Shown piece after piece: positions 16,619 to 26,481 of a stretch of DNA of 38,050 bases; position 1 is the stretch's first letter, and each line of letters starts with the position of its first letter. Origin of the DNA: a virus. The translations under genes and the position numbers were made by a program. The stretch is taken from positions 1 through 38,050 of the IMG/VR virus record IMGVR_UViG_3300017779_000037, one strand, 5' to 3'. The notes under the pieces are model-generated. The model had not been told where the DNA came from and made no database searches. It was given only the letters and a program-made list of their open reading frames with translations.

Positions 16619-19600
16619 GATTTATGATTTTTTACCAGGACATTTAAAGAATAGTGAATTAGAAACTATCTTTGAAACTACATTAGAACGTGTCTTCTCA
16701 CAAGGAGACATGGAAAAAGTAAAAGCGTATGTTGGTAGAAAAGAAAAAGGCATAAATTCAGAACAAGACATTTATTTGTCTTTTCCTCCTCATGCATTCA
16801 CACGTGAAAATTATGGACTTGAGCCTGTATATTCAAGTGATGAACAAAAAGTTTTTTATGAAGATTTGTTAAATGCTCTTTTTAATAAAGGTGCATTAAC
16901 AAATGACCACAGAAGATTATTCGATACAGAAAAGAAAACTATCAATTTACCTATTGACTTAGATAAGTTTGTTAACTGGTCTATGTACTATTGGGTTAAG
17001 CCTGGTTTTGTAAATGATAATTCATTACAACAATCACTTTATAAACATTATGTTACTATTGGAAGACCTGGTTCTAATTGGTTTAGTGTAGTAAACTCTT
17101 GGTATCACTATGACGATATTAGAGATAAAATCACAGATGACAACTATACATTAATAGAACAAGCAAAGAGGCCAATTATAGAATTTGATAATAGACTTGA
17201 ATTAGCTGATAGTATGGCTAACATATCTGAATGGGAGTTTCCAAAATTCAAAGTATATACTCCTGATTCGTATTTGAAAGATGCAAAGATTTTTTCATAT
17301 ACAGTAGGTGATAGTTCATTATATCAGGCGGATCAAGAATTAGGATTTATTCCAGTAGTAAATTCTGGAGATTATACAAGTGAATTTACATTTGAAACTG
17401 ATATACCTGATAATGCACAATTTAAATTTGTTTCAGGCACAACTGAAACATTCGAAGATGTATATATAAAATCAGAATTTGATTATAGAAATTATAGAAA
17501 AGAATTTGGCAGAGATGCTAAAAGAGTTTTAACATTATCGCAAACTCCTAAAAACGCAGAAGCAGTAGATGTATATATTGACGGGATAAAACAAATAAAC
17601 AACTATACTGTTTCTGGTAATGATATTACATTTAATGTGAATGCAGACCCTGTTGGGTTTGTTCATGTTGATATATGTACAAATAGCCCAGTTACTACAG
17701 ACGGAGATACAGGATTTCAAAGATTACATCACTCATTAGAGTACAACGTAGACAATAAATCTTATTTGAATTCTCAGATACCATATTCAACTTGGTATGA
17801 ACATTTTGTCAGAATTATTGAAACAACACCTGGGTTATCAGGTGAACCTAATGGTGTTAACAACTACAGAAAACTAGGTGATAATACTTTAAAAACTAGA
17901 CACAACAATCAGGGTAGTGTTATGGTTGTAAACTCTATTGATGTTAGGGATGCATATTTTTCTTTGTCAAGAGATGACTATGACCCTATTAAATCTTTTG
18001 AATTTTTATCTACATCATACCAAGGTTATAAAAATAAACTTATTACAACTGTAAGAGAAATACTAGGTGATGCAGGCGGCGAAAGTAAATCAAATATAGA
18101 AATACTTGAAGAAGCAATTAACACTATAGGACTATCAAAAAGACAGAGTATTAGTATTTTTGACAACTTGTTAAAAATAAACTATGGCGAAGTTCATTCT
18201 AATTATGCCACTGCCACATTAGATGTTGTTTTAGGAACTAAAGAACAATTTATACCAACAGACTTAGGACAAGTAATCGATGATAAAACATTAACTGTTA
18301 TCAAAAACGATGATGTATTAAGATTGGGTGTTGATTATAATATATCAACATCAGGTGAACAAATTAATTTTTCAGAAGATTTGTTGAGTACAGACACCGT
18401 AGCATTAAGAAAATTTGACAGTGTAAAAGAAGCATACATTCCCCCTAGTTCAACATTTTTAAAAATCAATCCAGCGTTTATACCCGGACGTGTACAAGAT
18501 GGAAACTATCAAAACTCAGTAGAATTTATTCAAGGACATGACGGTTCAATAACTCCTAAATTCAATGATAGAACAGATGATGTTTTATTAATGTTCGAAA
18601 CTCTTATATGGAATAGTTTAGAAGATAACACTTCAAGAACAAGTGTAGACAGGTTTAATTACGGACCATACCGTCGTTCAAGTAGCGAATGGGAACTATA
18701 CGAAAAGAATTATACAATGTATCCTTTCTTTAAGAAGTGGATGATTAGAAATAATATTGACAATCTTCATAATACAGACTTTGACCCAAATGATTGGAAA
18801 ACTTGGAACTACAGAACAATAGATGCAGACTCTCCCGGACATTGGAGAGGCATATACCAATATGCATATAACACAGATAATCCTTTATTTGAACCTTGGA
18901 AGGCAGTAGGTCTATCACAAGAACCAGGTGATTTTAAATTAAAGTATGGAATAGATTCGAACACAATACATTTTTGGACTACACTGTTTGCTGATTATAA
19001 TATTACAAATCTTCCTATCCCAGTTGATAGCAATGGTGTATTAAAAGAACCTAATGAGTTATTTTTTAACAGTAGTATTACAAATTCTGAAATTGTTTTG
19101 ATGGATGAAGATTGGGAATTTGGTGATGGCTCTCCGACAGAAATGGCATGGAGACGTTCAAGTGAATACCCATTTATTGAATTTATTTTAATGATGTTAA
19201 CAAAACCTTTTAAAGTTTTTTATGATTACAAAACTCAAGTAGCAGAAGGTGTTACAATATATAATAAAAAAGAAGGCTTTAATACAACGAACATTTTACA
19301 AAAAAAGAAAAACTATGATTTTAAATTAGGTTCAAAGCTAGGTGGCTTTGTTAACAACTTTAGATTACTAGCAGAAAATACTTCTCTTAATAATAGTAGA
19401 TATACAGATATTCCTAAAGATAATTTCGAACTAATAATACATTCGGGAGAACCAAATAGAAGCGAGTTCTTTAGTGCATTAATAATCGAAAAAGTCTCGT
19501 TAGATTCATCTTATCCGGTTTATTCTCTAGCAGATACTACAGGGTATTATGCAGGAGATATCGTACTGAACAGTTCAGATGGAAAATATTATAGAAGAAA

Positions 19601-22600
19601 AGAAACAGGACAATCACAAGCAGAACAATCAGGAAGTATTACTTTTGATTATAGTTCTTGGACAATGATATCACAACCTAAAACAAGAAAATATGGTTAC
19701 AGAATTCAAGGGTATGATGATATCAATCCTACATTTTTTGCTATGGAATGGGATAAAGTTTCAGGCGAAAAAGCATTCAGTACAAAAGGTGACAGAGAAA
19801 ATTTAAATGAATGGCAACAAGGTGCGTTCTATCGTAAAGATAGTTATATGAAATATGACGGACAGCCTTATCTTTGTTTGCGTGAACATACATCATCTTC
19901 ATTGCTAGATGACAATATTGAAGACTGGAAAAAACTTGCGGAATGGCCAAGAACAAATAAAGTAACAGTACATGGTTACAAAGAGTTTAAAGCAGACCAA
20001 GTTAAAAACTATAACTACGGACAAGTCTTAGAAAGTTTAGATGAAGTTGCTCACTTAATGTTGGGTTACCAAAAATATTTAGAATATATTGGTTGGGGTT
20101 TTACAGATATTGATGAACAAGGGCAAACAGTAGATTTTGAACAACTGTTATATAAATTTTTAGAATGGTCATCAGAAGACCATGGTCCAGGAGAATTCAT
20201 TACATTGTCTCCAATGTTAGTTACAGGTAGCTTTACTGCGCCATATGGTGTGGCATCAGTACGTAGAGAAACATTTAAGAACTTTTATCGTGTAGTTGAT
20301 GCATCTGGTAGATTAGTCCCTGACAATCAAATTAAATTTAGTACAGACGGCAAAACTATAAACTTTAGAGCAAACATTCCAGTATATGGAATGAAGATTG
20401 ATATCCAAGATGTTGAACATGCATTTGTTGTAGACAGAGTTGATAGTTTTGGGGATGTAATTTATGATCCTTTCTTGCATGACAGAAACCTGCGTATGCA
20501 AATCGATTGCAACAAAAGTAAAAATTGGGATGGTACATTAACAGTAGACGGGTATCTTCCGTATGGCGATGAACTAATTCCAAACTTTGAAACACTGACA
20601 AGCGACTCAAAATATTTTAGAGATACACTTGTTGACCAAAATTTAGAAATTATAAACAGATTAAAAGAAAGTCAATTAGGTTATACTAAAAAAGATTACT
20701 TAAGAAACCACGGTGTAGAACGAGAATCACAATTAGAATTTTATAAAGGTTTCCTATCACACAAAGGAACTAACTCCGCAGTTAATAGAATTATTAACAA
20801 CAACGGCAACTTTAAAGATATAGGACATGAACATATCTGGGCATTCAAGTTATCAGACTATGGTAAACTGAATAATGGATTTGTAGAAACTAAAACAATC
20901 AATACGATTGATATGGTGAATGATCCACATAGAATTGAATTCGATGGCATAACAAATACATTTAAAATAAGAGAACACACAAAAGCATTTCCTATCAAAA
21001 CAACCGGATATGTAGATGGCAGAGATGTTGTTTACACAGTAAAAACTGAATATGATTTACAAAATATTGATGCTGACGAATTAAATGAAGGCGATACAGC
21101 ATGGATACAATTTGATCCTGTGAGAGAATGGGATGTTAGAAGATTAAGTGAAGTAGCAGAGATAGGGTATGTAGGTGAAACATCTGATAATCAACTATAC
21201 TTAGGGTTAACAAACCAAGTAGACACTACAGATAGTGTATATTTAAAAATTAAGAATTCAGATATCGATCCAGAAATATCAGACTACTATTATCTTGTTG
21301 ATAACGGAACAAGACAAGTAGACGGTGTGACTGTATATGAATATCTAGTATTTGAATTAAACTATGAACCATTAATTGTAGAAATTGATAACTCATCATC
21401 AAATAGTTTATTTGTTCCAACAGGCACAAATTCAGGTGTTGAAGCTATTGGTTCTGTTAGCTATCCAGTATTTAATTCAGGCGATGAACTTATTATAGAC
21501 GGAGTTTCTCATGTGTATACACCAGGAGCAGGTGGTGGTACAGGTGGTCTTATCTTAGGTGGTACAACTGCTACTGTTGATCCAGTAGTCGGGGAAGGTG
21601 AGCAAGGAAGAATTATCGTTTATGATTCAAATGGATTTATCGCTAATACAAATACACTAATTACATTTGACGGTACATCTGCATTGGGAACCGTTGGTGT
21701 TACTGCAAATAATGGGGACGAGTTTACTATTAATGGAGAAACAGTAACAGTACAATATAGTTCCACGCAAAGCATTGAAGCAATTACAAGTTCAACACAG
21801 ACTGATATTATACCAACAGGCGGTACACTAGTATTCAATAGTACGGGCGAAACACAAGCAACTGCAACAATACAAGATATTCAACATATTGGTAATACTT
21901 CTAACCCAACACTAACAACAACAAAATCTTTATCAGTTAATGGTAACTTAATAACATTTACAGTTGCGGCTCCGGTAACAGGAAGTAACACAGTAGAAAA
22001 CTTCACAGGAGAATCTACTCCGGTAACAAGTGTTGTACTTTCATCAAGTATGACAAACTTTCTACCAGGAGAGATAACAGTAGACAACGGTGACGGTGCG
22101 ACTACATTGACAACAAGTGACTACTCATATAATAGTAGCACAAAAGAAATAACTTTCAATTCAGCAATAATAGACGGTGCTGATGCAAACGGGTTAGCAG
22201 ATATTTCTGTTGAAAAAGTTGCACAGCCAGTTATAACACCAATGACAACTACAGAAATTGTTAACACAATAAATTCAAGTGCGGCACCAATTACAGCATC
22301 GCTGAACGGTTCTAATCAATTAGTAATTGACACATCTGAAAGTTATCTAAATCTTTCAGGTTCTATCTTAGTTGATTTGGGACTAATTGCCTCAGGGTCT
22401 TCACTCATCGAAAGTAAGTTAAATTTACTAGCACAAGATATAAATGCAGTATCATACTTAACCGCATTTATAAATGCTAATAGTCAGTTAGAAATAGAAA
22501 CAACAAATGATGATTTAATTATTTCTGGGACTGCAAGAGCGGCCATGGGATTATTAACTACATATGATGCAACTACAGACCCAACAGCGGCATCAATAGT

Positions 22601-25600
22601 TGCTCAAATTAATGCACGTGGTATTTCTGGGATCACAGCAACTAGAATAGGTTCTAACATTAAAATAGTTTCAAATACAAATAACTTAGATATTGTTGAG
22701 ACAACCTCAGGTGCGATGTTTAGATTGGGTTTTGCAACTAATCCAGTTGATGTAGATTCTGCTACAACAATACGTGATAATATCAATGAAGCGTTGGTAA
22801 ACTTGACAGGAACAAATGCAACACTAAATGCAAACAGACAAATTGTTATAACTTCCGACCAAGCAAGTATTGTGATAGAAAACGTTTCAGGGAACCCTTG
22901 GAATGATATCGGTATAAGTCTAGGCACATATAACACTTCAACATCAACACAACTTGCAAGTGTGAATGATTTTAAAGACCAAATCAATCAAGCAAATAAT
23001 GATGTACTTGTTAGTATTACTAGTGACGGTAGAATGGTATTTACAAACACTGGCGTATCTATGAGTTTTAGTGGCACAGAACAATCACTACTAGATAAAA
23101 TTGGGTTGTTTAGAGAATATACAGCGGTTACAAGTAATAATAACTTTAAGGCAATGCGTTGGAAGTCAGTTAGATATTCACCATTCTATCTCTTTGATAC
23201 ATTCGATAGTTTTTATAATGACCTCGGTCTTAATGCAGAAGCATTAATATGGGCTGATGATTACTCAGGTTTGGGTTGGAGTTTGTTATATCGTGATATC
23301 ACAGGAACATTAACAGTTAGAAATAGACAAGCATCTACTGTTGAAGTAGATTACTTTAAACGTGTAATTATAAAAGATAATGAAAACTTTTTTAACTATC
23401 AACTATTTGATCCTATAAACTTAAAATTGCCAGGCGAAATTATAAAGAACTTAGATTACATTACATGGGAAGATCCTGCAGGATATGACAAAGATACTTC
23501 TAAAGAACTTTGGTTAGACCAATATCTTGGCGAGACTTGGTGGGATACATCACTAGCAAGATACTATAGATATAATGACTACGGTGATGCTAATGGTAAA
23601 ATTGTAGAAAAATTCATAACGAAGTATTGGGGCAAACTAGTTCCTGGATCTGAAATCAATATTAAAAAATGGACAAAAAGTGAAACACTTCCAGAGGGCA
23701 TTGAAACATACACAACTAAAATATATTTTGATACAGAAAAGAATAGAAGTATTACAGAATATTTCTACTGGTCAGAAGAAGGAAGTGAACCAGAGTTTGG
23801 AAAAACTTTAAGTATAGAAGAAACAAAAATGTTACTTGAAAGCGGAAGTATTAAAAACAAATTTATTCCGTTTGATGTAGATAAAATTCTTATAAGCAAT
23901 AACTCTTATGTATTCGACACTAACTTGATTAAGGTTTCAATAGAATATAATACAGAATCAGATACAGATAAAAAACACACTGACTGGAGACTGTTACAAG
24001 AATATACAACAGAAAGACCAGACGATGAACTTATAAAACCTCTTATAGATTCATTAGCAGGAGTTGAATATACTGATGCCATTTCATTGGCAGTTGGACA
24101 ATCCATGTTAGGTGATCCTGATACTGTAAAAATTAATGTAGCGTTTTTAGACAGCCCTACATATGGAGATGCATCCCATGATGATACAGTGGTCACTGTA
24201 AATAATCACATAGTAGATGCACAATATATAACATTCTTTACTGACGGCAATCCAGCAAATGCACAAGTTAGAATTGGTAAACAATTTAATATAATTGTAG
24301 ATGATATTGTTCGTGTGTATAGAATGAAAGATTATGAAAATAATTGGTTTGCAGATTTACAATCAGCTAGAGAAAACTTTGCTTCATCCGTAAATGCACA
24401 CTTTTCTAAACGACATCTTGTAGCAAAGTATCCTGAGTATAAAGAATTTATTCAAGCAGGAAATCTTTCATTAGAATTAGAAGATTGGTACTTAACAGAC
24501 GAATACAAAACGATTGAAAGATTTTCTTATCTTTCAAAAACAAGAGTATTCGATATGTTAAAACTTTATAATGATGAAGGTGTGAAGTCATTTAAATTAC
24601 AACTTCCAACACATGATGAATATTATTTTGAACACGAAGGGACTTTACGTTTAGTTAATAGTTCTAAGAGTGCCTTAAATGTTTCATTCACTGATATTGC
24701 ATTTCCTGATAATTCAACAGTAAATAAAAAATATTATGAGAATGCAATTGGTGTACAGATTCATGAACTATTTCATTTGATGTTAGATTATACCGAAGAT
24801 AAAGAAATAAACAGAATGTTCTTTGATATGATTAATTATATGTACACAGAAAAAACACACCCAGATTGGATATTCAAAACAAGTTATATTGATGTAAATC
24901 TATTCAATAGAAACTTAAGAAAATATGCAATCTATCAACGTGATAGTTATGACGATGTGATAGAATATATTACCGAAGCTAAACCGTATCATACAAAAAT
25001 ACGTGAAGTTGTCAGATACTACGGCAAAGAAGAAATAGCAAACACACGTGTAGGCATTGCAGAAAATATGCATCTTACTCTTGACTTTGGTAATCATTTA
25101 CGTTATGCTGATGATGTTCTTGACGGTGGGGACCACAATAGTGATATCGACCCGAACACACATCCAAATTTAGAAGAAGGTACATACGAACAAGGAAGAT
25201 TACTAAGAACACGATATACATTCTCAGATGGTAAAAGCGATGATAGTTTTGATACAGGTTTAGTAAATGTAGACTTTAGAGATTCAGCGATAGTTTTTGT
25301 AGACCAGTTCACAGACTCAACAAAAGTAACACATGATAAAACATTCTTATATGTATATGATATGTATGGTAGAGGCTGGAAAATAGATATTACAGGTGAA
25401 ACAACAGTTGCATCTATAACAAATAATACGATGGTTGTCAATAGTGAAATTCCATTCTCTGTAGCAAGTGATGAAAATAAGAAACTAATTGCAATAAGAA
25501 ACGAAACCACAGGTGATATTGAATTTATGACCTACAGTAATAAAGATACAGTTAATCTAACTATTTCTGATAGAGCATTATATACTGGGACACACACTGG

Positions 25601-25670
25601 TCTAGGAACGACCACTAAAGTATATGCATTAGGCACTCCTTTAGAAATTGTGCTCCATGAGATGGTTTAA
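16608..25670 (+). CDS. Giant baseplate wedge protein in the gp7 position
   Basis: A 3020-residue protein directly after gp25 and gp6, the place of T4 gene 7 (1032 aa). The start MANKIYDFLPGHL follows a GAGG site and overlaps gp6 by 11 bases. The N-terminal domain (NSELETIFETTLERVFSQ, ALTNDHRRLFDTE, VNWSMYYWV) is of a type I associate with large baseplate proteins of marine T4-like phages. The body is rich in Trp, Tyr and Asp (WELYEKNYTMYPFFKKWM, FNEWQQGAF-like and WKKLAEWPR segments), as in wedge scaffolds. Residues about 1605-2170 are an inserted, Thr/Ser/Asn-rich, repeat-bearing stretch. The C-terminal part ends with EYITEAKPYHTKIREVVRYY, a conserved-looking wedge motif, after an HELFH at 2719-2723 whose meaning is unclear. 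gp7 starts wedge assembly and links to the fibres. The gp7 identity rests on order and size, not on clear T4 similarity. Confidence 0.75.
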   Translation: MANKIYDFLPGHLKNSELETIFETTLERVFSQGDMEKVKAYVGRKEKGINSEQDIYLSFPPHAFTRENYGLEPVYSSDEQKVFYEDLLNALFNKGALTNDHRRLFDTEKKTINLPIDLDKFVNWSMYYWVKPGFVNDNSLQQSLYKHYVTIGRPGSNWFSVVNSWYHYDDIRDKITDDNYTLIEQAKRPIIEFDNRLELADSMANISEWEFPKFKVYTPDSYLKDAKIFSYTVGDSSLYQADQELGFIPVVNSGDYTSEFTFETDIPDNAQFKFVSGTTETFEDVYIKSEFDYRNYRKEFGRDAKRVLTLSQTPKNAEAVDVYIDGIKQINNYTVSGNDITFNVNADPVGFVHVDICTNSPVTTDGDTGFQRLHHSLEYNVDNKSYLNSQIPYSTWYEHFVRIIETTPGLSGEPNGVNNYRKLGDNTLKTRHNNQGSVMVVNSIDVRDAYFSLSRDDYDPIKSFEFLSTSYQGYKNKLITTVREILGDAGGESKSNIEILEEAINTIGLSKRQSISIFDNLLKINYGEVHSNYATATLDVVLGTKEQFIPTDLGQVIDDKTLTVIKNDDVLRLGVDYNISTSGEQINFSEDLLSTDTVALRKFDSVKEAYIPPSSTFLKINPAFIPGRVQDGNYQNSVEFIQGHDGSITPKFNDRTDDVLLMFETLIWNSLEDNTSRTSVDRFNYGPYRRSSSEWELYEKNYTMYPFFKKWMIRNNIDNLHNTDFDPNDWKTWNYRTIDADSPGHWRGIYQYAYNTDNPLFEPWKAVGLSQEPGDFKLKYGIDSNTIHFWTTLFADYNITNLPIPVDSNGVLKEPNELFFNSSITNSEIVLMDEDWEFGDGSPTEMAWRRSSEYPFIEFILMMLTKPFKVFYDYKTQVAEGVTIYNKKEGFNTTNILQKKKNYDFKLGSKLGGFVNNFRLLAENTSLNNSRYTDIPKDNFELIIHSGEPNRSEFFSALIIEKVSLDSSYPVYSLADTTGYYAGDIVLNSSDGKYYRRKETGQSQAEQSGSITFDYSSWTMISQPKTRKYGYRIQGYDDINPTFFAMEWDKVSGEKAFSTKGDRENLNEWQQGAFYRKDSYMKYDGQPYLCLREHTSSSLLDDNIEDWKKLAEWPRTNKVTVHGYKEFKADQVKNYNYGQVLESLDEVAHLMLGYQKYLEYIGWGFTDIDEQGQTVDFEQLLYKFLEWSSEDHGPGEFITLSPMLVTGSFTAPYGVASVRRETFKNFYRVVDASGRLVPDNQIKFSTDGKTINFRANIPVYGMKIDIQDVEHAFVVDRVDSFGDVIYDPFLHDRNLRMQIDCNKSKNWDGTLTVDGYLPYGDELIPNFETLTSDSKYFRDTLVDQNLEIINRLKESQLGYTKKDYLRNHGVERESQLEFYKGFLSHKGTNSAVNRIINNNGNFKDIGHEHIWAFKLSDYGKLNNGFVETKTINTIDMVNDPHRIEFDGITNTFKIREHTKAFPIKTTGYVDGRDVVYTVKTEYDLQNIDADELNEGDTAWIQFDPVREWDVRRLSEVAEIGYVGETSDNQLYLGLTNQVDTTDSVYLKIKNSDIDPEISDYYYLVDNGTRQVDGVTVYEYLVFELNYEPLIVEIDNSSSNSLFVPTGTNSGVEAIGSVSYPVFNSGDELIIDGVSHVYTPGAGGGTGGLILGGTTATVDPVVGEGEQGRIIVYDSNGFIANTNTLITFDGTSALGTVGVTANNGDEFTINGETVTVQYSSTQSIEAITSSTQTDIIPTGGTLVFNSTGETQATATIQDIQHIGNTSNPTLTTTKSLSVNGNLITFTVAAPVTGSNTVENFTGESTPVTSVVLSSSMTNFLPGEITVDNGDGATTLTTSDYSYNSSTKEITFNSAIIDGADANGLADISVEKVAQPVITPMTTTEIVNTINSSAAPITASLNGSNQLVIDTSESYLNLSGSILVDLGLIASGSSLIESKLNLLAQDINAVSYLTAFINANSQLEIETTNDDLIISGTARAAMGLLTTYDATTDPTAASIVAQINARGISGITATRIGSNIKIVSNTNNLDIVETTSGAMFRLGFATNPVDVDSATTIRDNINEALVNLTGTNATLNANRQIVITSDQASIVIENVSGNPWNDIGISLGTYNTSTSTQLASVNDFKDQINQANNDVLVSITSDGRMVFTNTGVSMSFSGTEQSLLDKIGLFREYTAVTSNNNFKAMRWKSVRYSPFYLFDTFDSFYNDLGLNAEALIWADDYSGLGWSLLYRDITGTLTVRNRQASTVEVDYFKRVIIKDNENFFNYQLFDPINLKLPGEIIKNLDYITWEDPAGYDKDTSKELWLDQYLGETWWDTSLARYYRYNDYGDANGKIVEKFITKYWGKLVPGSEINIKKWTKSETLPEGIETYTTKIYFDTEKNRSITEYFYWSEEGSEPEFGKTLSIEETKMLLESGSIKNKFIPFDVDKILISNNSYVFDTNLIKVSIEYNTESDTDKKHTDWRLLQEYTTERPDDELIKPLIDSLAGVEYTDAISLAVGQSMLGDPDTVKINVAFLDSPTYGDASHDDTVVTVNNHIVDAQYITFFTDGNPANAQVRIGKQFNIIVDDIVRVYRMKDYENNWFADLQSARENFASSVNAHFSKRHLVAKYPEYKEFIQAGNLSLELEDWYLTDEYKTIERFSYLSKTRVFDMLKLYNDEGVKSFKLQLPTHDEYYFEHEGTLRLVNSSKSALNVSFTDIAFPDNSTVNKKYYENAIGVQIHELFHLMLDYTEDKEINRMFFDMINYMYTEKTHPDWIFKTSYIDVNLFNRNLRKYAIYQRDSYDDVIEYITEAKPYHTKIREVVRYYGKEEIANTRVGIAENMHLTLDFGNHLRYADDVLDGGDHNSDIDPNTHPNLEEGTYEQGRLLRTRYTFSDGKSDDSFDTGLVNVDFRDSAIVFVDQFTDSTKVTHDKTFLYVYDMYGRGWKIDITGETTVASITNNTMVVNSEIPFSVASDENKKLIAIRNETTGDIEFMTYSNKDTVNLTISDRALYTGTHTGLGTTTKVYALGTPLEIVLHEMV
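22240..23120 (+). repeat. Five divergent ~58-residue repeats inside the giant wedge gene
   Basis: Residues about 1877-2170 of the 3020-aa protein consist of about five tandem units. Each is a helix ending in IN or similar (EIVNTINSS, LLAQDINAV, SIVAQINARG, TIRDNINEA, DFKDQINQA), a strand with ITASL/ITATR-type residues, a strand such as QLVIDTS, KIVSNT or QIVITS, and a hydrophobic closing segment (LGLI, MGLL, LGFA, IGIS, IGLF). The pattern is like the flagellin/FliD 'IN' repeat. DNA copies are too diverged to be recent. Confidence 0.6.
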
Positions 25671-25690
25671 AGGTGATACTGAAAATATTA

Positions 25691-25698
25691 GATAAATA
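25691..25698 (+). promoter_or_regulatory. T4-type late promoter (GATAAATA) for the 228-aa structural gene
   Basis: GATAAATA starts 33 bases before the ATG at 25724, the same octamer and distance as before gene 25. It lies in the short gap after the giant wedge gene, followed by an AAGAGAG ribosome site. Confidence 0.75.
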
Positions 25699-25723
25699 GA
25701 TAAGATTACTAAGAGAGATAAAC

Positions 25724-26410
25724 ATGTTTAAAGATAAAATTAATATACAAGCTATCGGTACACTCAAAATCTCAGATAAAGAGACTGGCACCGTACTTGT
25801 AGACAAGAAAAATGCGATTCATCCAGGAAATATGGCGTATGTCTTGGCTTCTGCACTTGGTGGACAACCAACAAGTGTGAATAGTACAGGAGATTCCCCA
25901 TATATCAATTGGATGGCGTTTGGTAACGGAGGAAGTAGTTCTACTACTACACTGTCTTACCGTTCTCCAAGAGTCTTCACAACATATGATGAATTACCAA
26001 TTACATCCAGTAATTCAACATTATATTCAAAAACGTATCAGCAACAGGTAGTAACTACAATATTTGCTCCTGGCCAGAAGATAGATCCAAACGATCCTAA
26101 TTCTGCATCGATACCTGAAAATACATCTAAAGTGAATTTCAAAGTTACCATGTCGCATGATGACTACGAAACTATGCAACAACAATCAGACCCGACTATT
26201 TCTACGCCGGCTACTGATAGTTCTACTGATACAGATAGTGTCACTGCGTTTACTTTTGATGAGATTGGACTTCTTGCTGGTGTAACAACACCGACGGGAT
26301 TGGATGAAACAAAAACTTTGATGGTAACGCATGTAACTTTTCATCCTGTGTTATTATCAGCGAATAGGACTATTGTAATAGATTACACTATTACTATTCA
26401 ACTTAGCTAA
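25724..26410 (+). CDS. Virion structural protein, probably baseplate or tail periphery
   Basis: A 228-residue protein I cannot name. It opens with MFKDKINIQAIGTLKISD and has NAIHPGNMAYVLASALGG (residues about 30-47). A Ser/Thr-rich patch at about 68-80 and another at 160-175 follow, and it ends in beta segments (FDEIGLLAG, then LMVTHVTFHPVLLSANRTIV, IDYTITIQLS). This build, with a closing IDYTI strand, is common in small phage tail and baseplate proteins. Its own late promoter lies 33 bases upstream. In T4 order the wedge genes 8-11 would lie here, but no similarity to gp8 or gp9 is evident. No catalytic residues are visible. Confidence 0.6.
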   Translation: MFKDKINIQAIGTLKISDKETGTVLVDKKNAIHPGNMAYVLASALGGQPTSVNSTGDSPYINWMAFGNGGSSSTTTLSYRSPRVFTTYDELPITSSNSTLYSKTYQQQVVTTIFAPGQKIDPNDPNSASIPENTSKVNFKVTMSHDDYETMQQQSDPTISTPATDSSTDTDSVTAFTFDEIGLLAGVTTPTGLDETKTLMVTHVTFHPVLLSANRTIVIDYTITIQLS

Positions 26411-26453
26411 AAGGATATCCGGAAATACTTTTTAGTTATTAAAAAATTTAAAA

Positions 26454-26465
26454 TTGACTAGTCAA
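26454..26465 (+). repeat. 12-base perfect palindrome in leader of the 301-aa gene
   Basis: TTGACTAGTCAA is a perfect 12-base palindrome in the 71-base gap 26411-26481, 16 bases before the ATG and just ahead of the TAGGAG ribosome site. It has a -35-like half but no -10 at the right distance. It could be an operator or an RNA hairpin near the ribosome site, or chance in AT-rich sequence. Confidence 0.4.
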
Positions 26466-26481
26466 ATTTAGGAGTAAAAAC

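Noticed and set aside
21430-23120. Wedge repeat region as a tandem DNA repeat or recombination hot spot
   Set aside because: The units are similar only as protein; no long identical DNA segments were found by reading.
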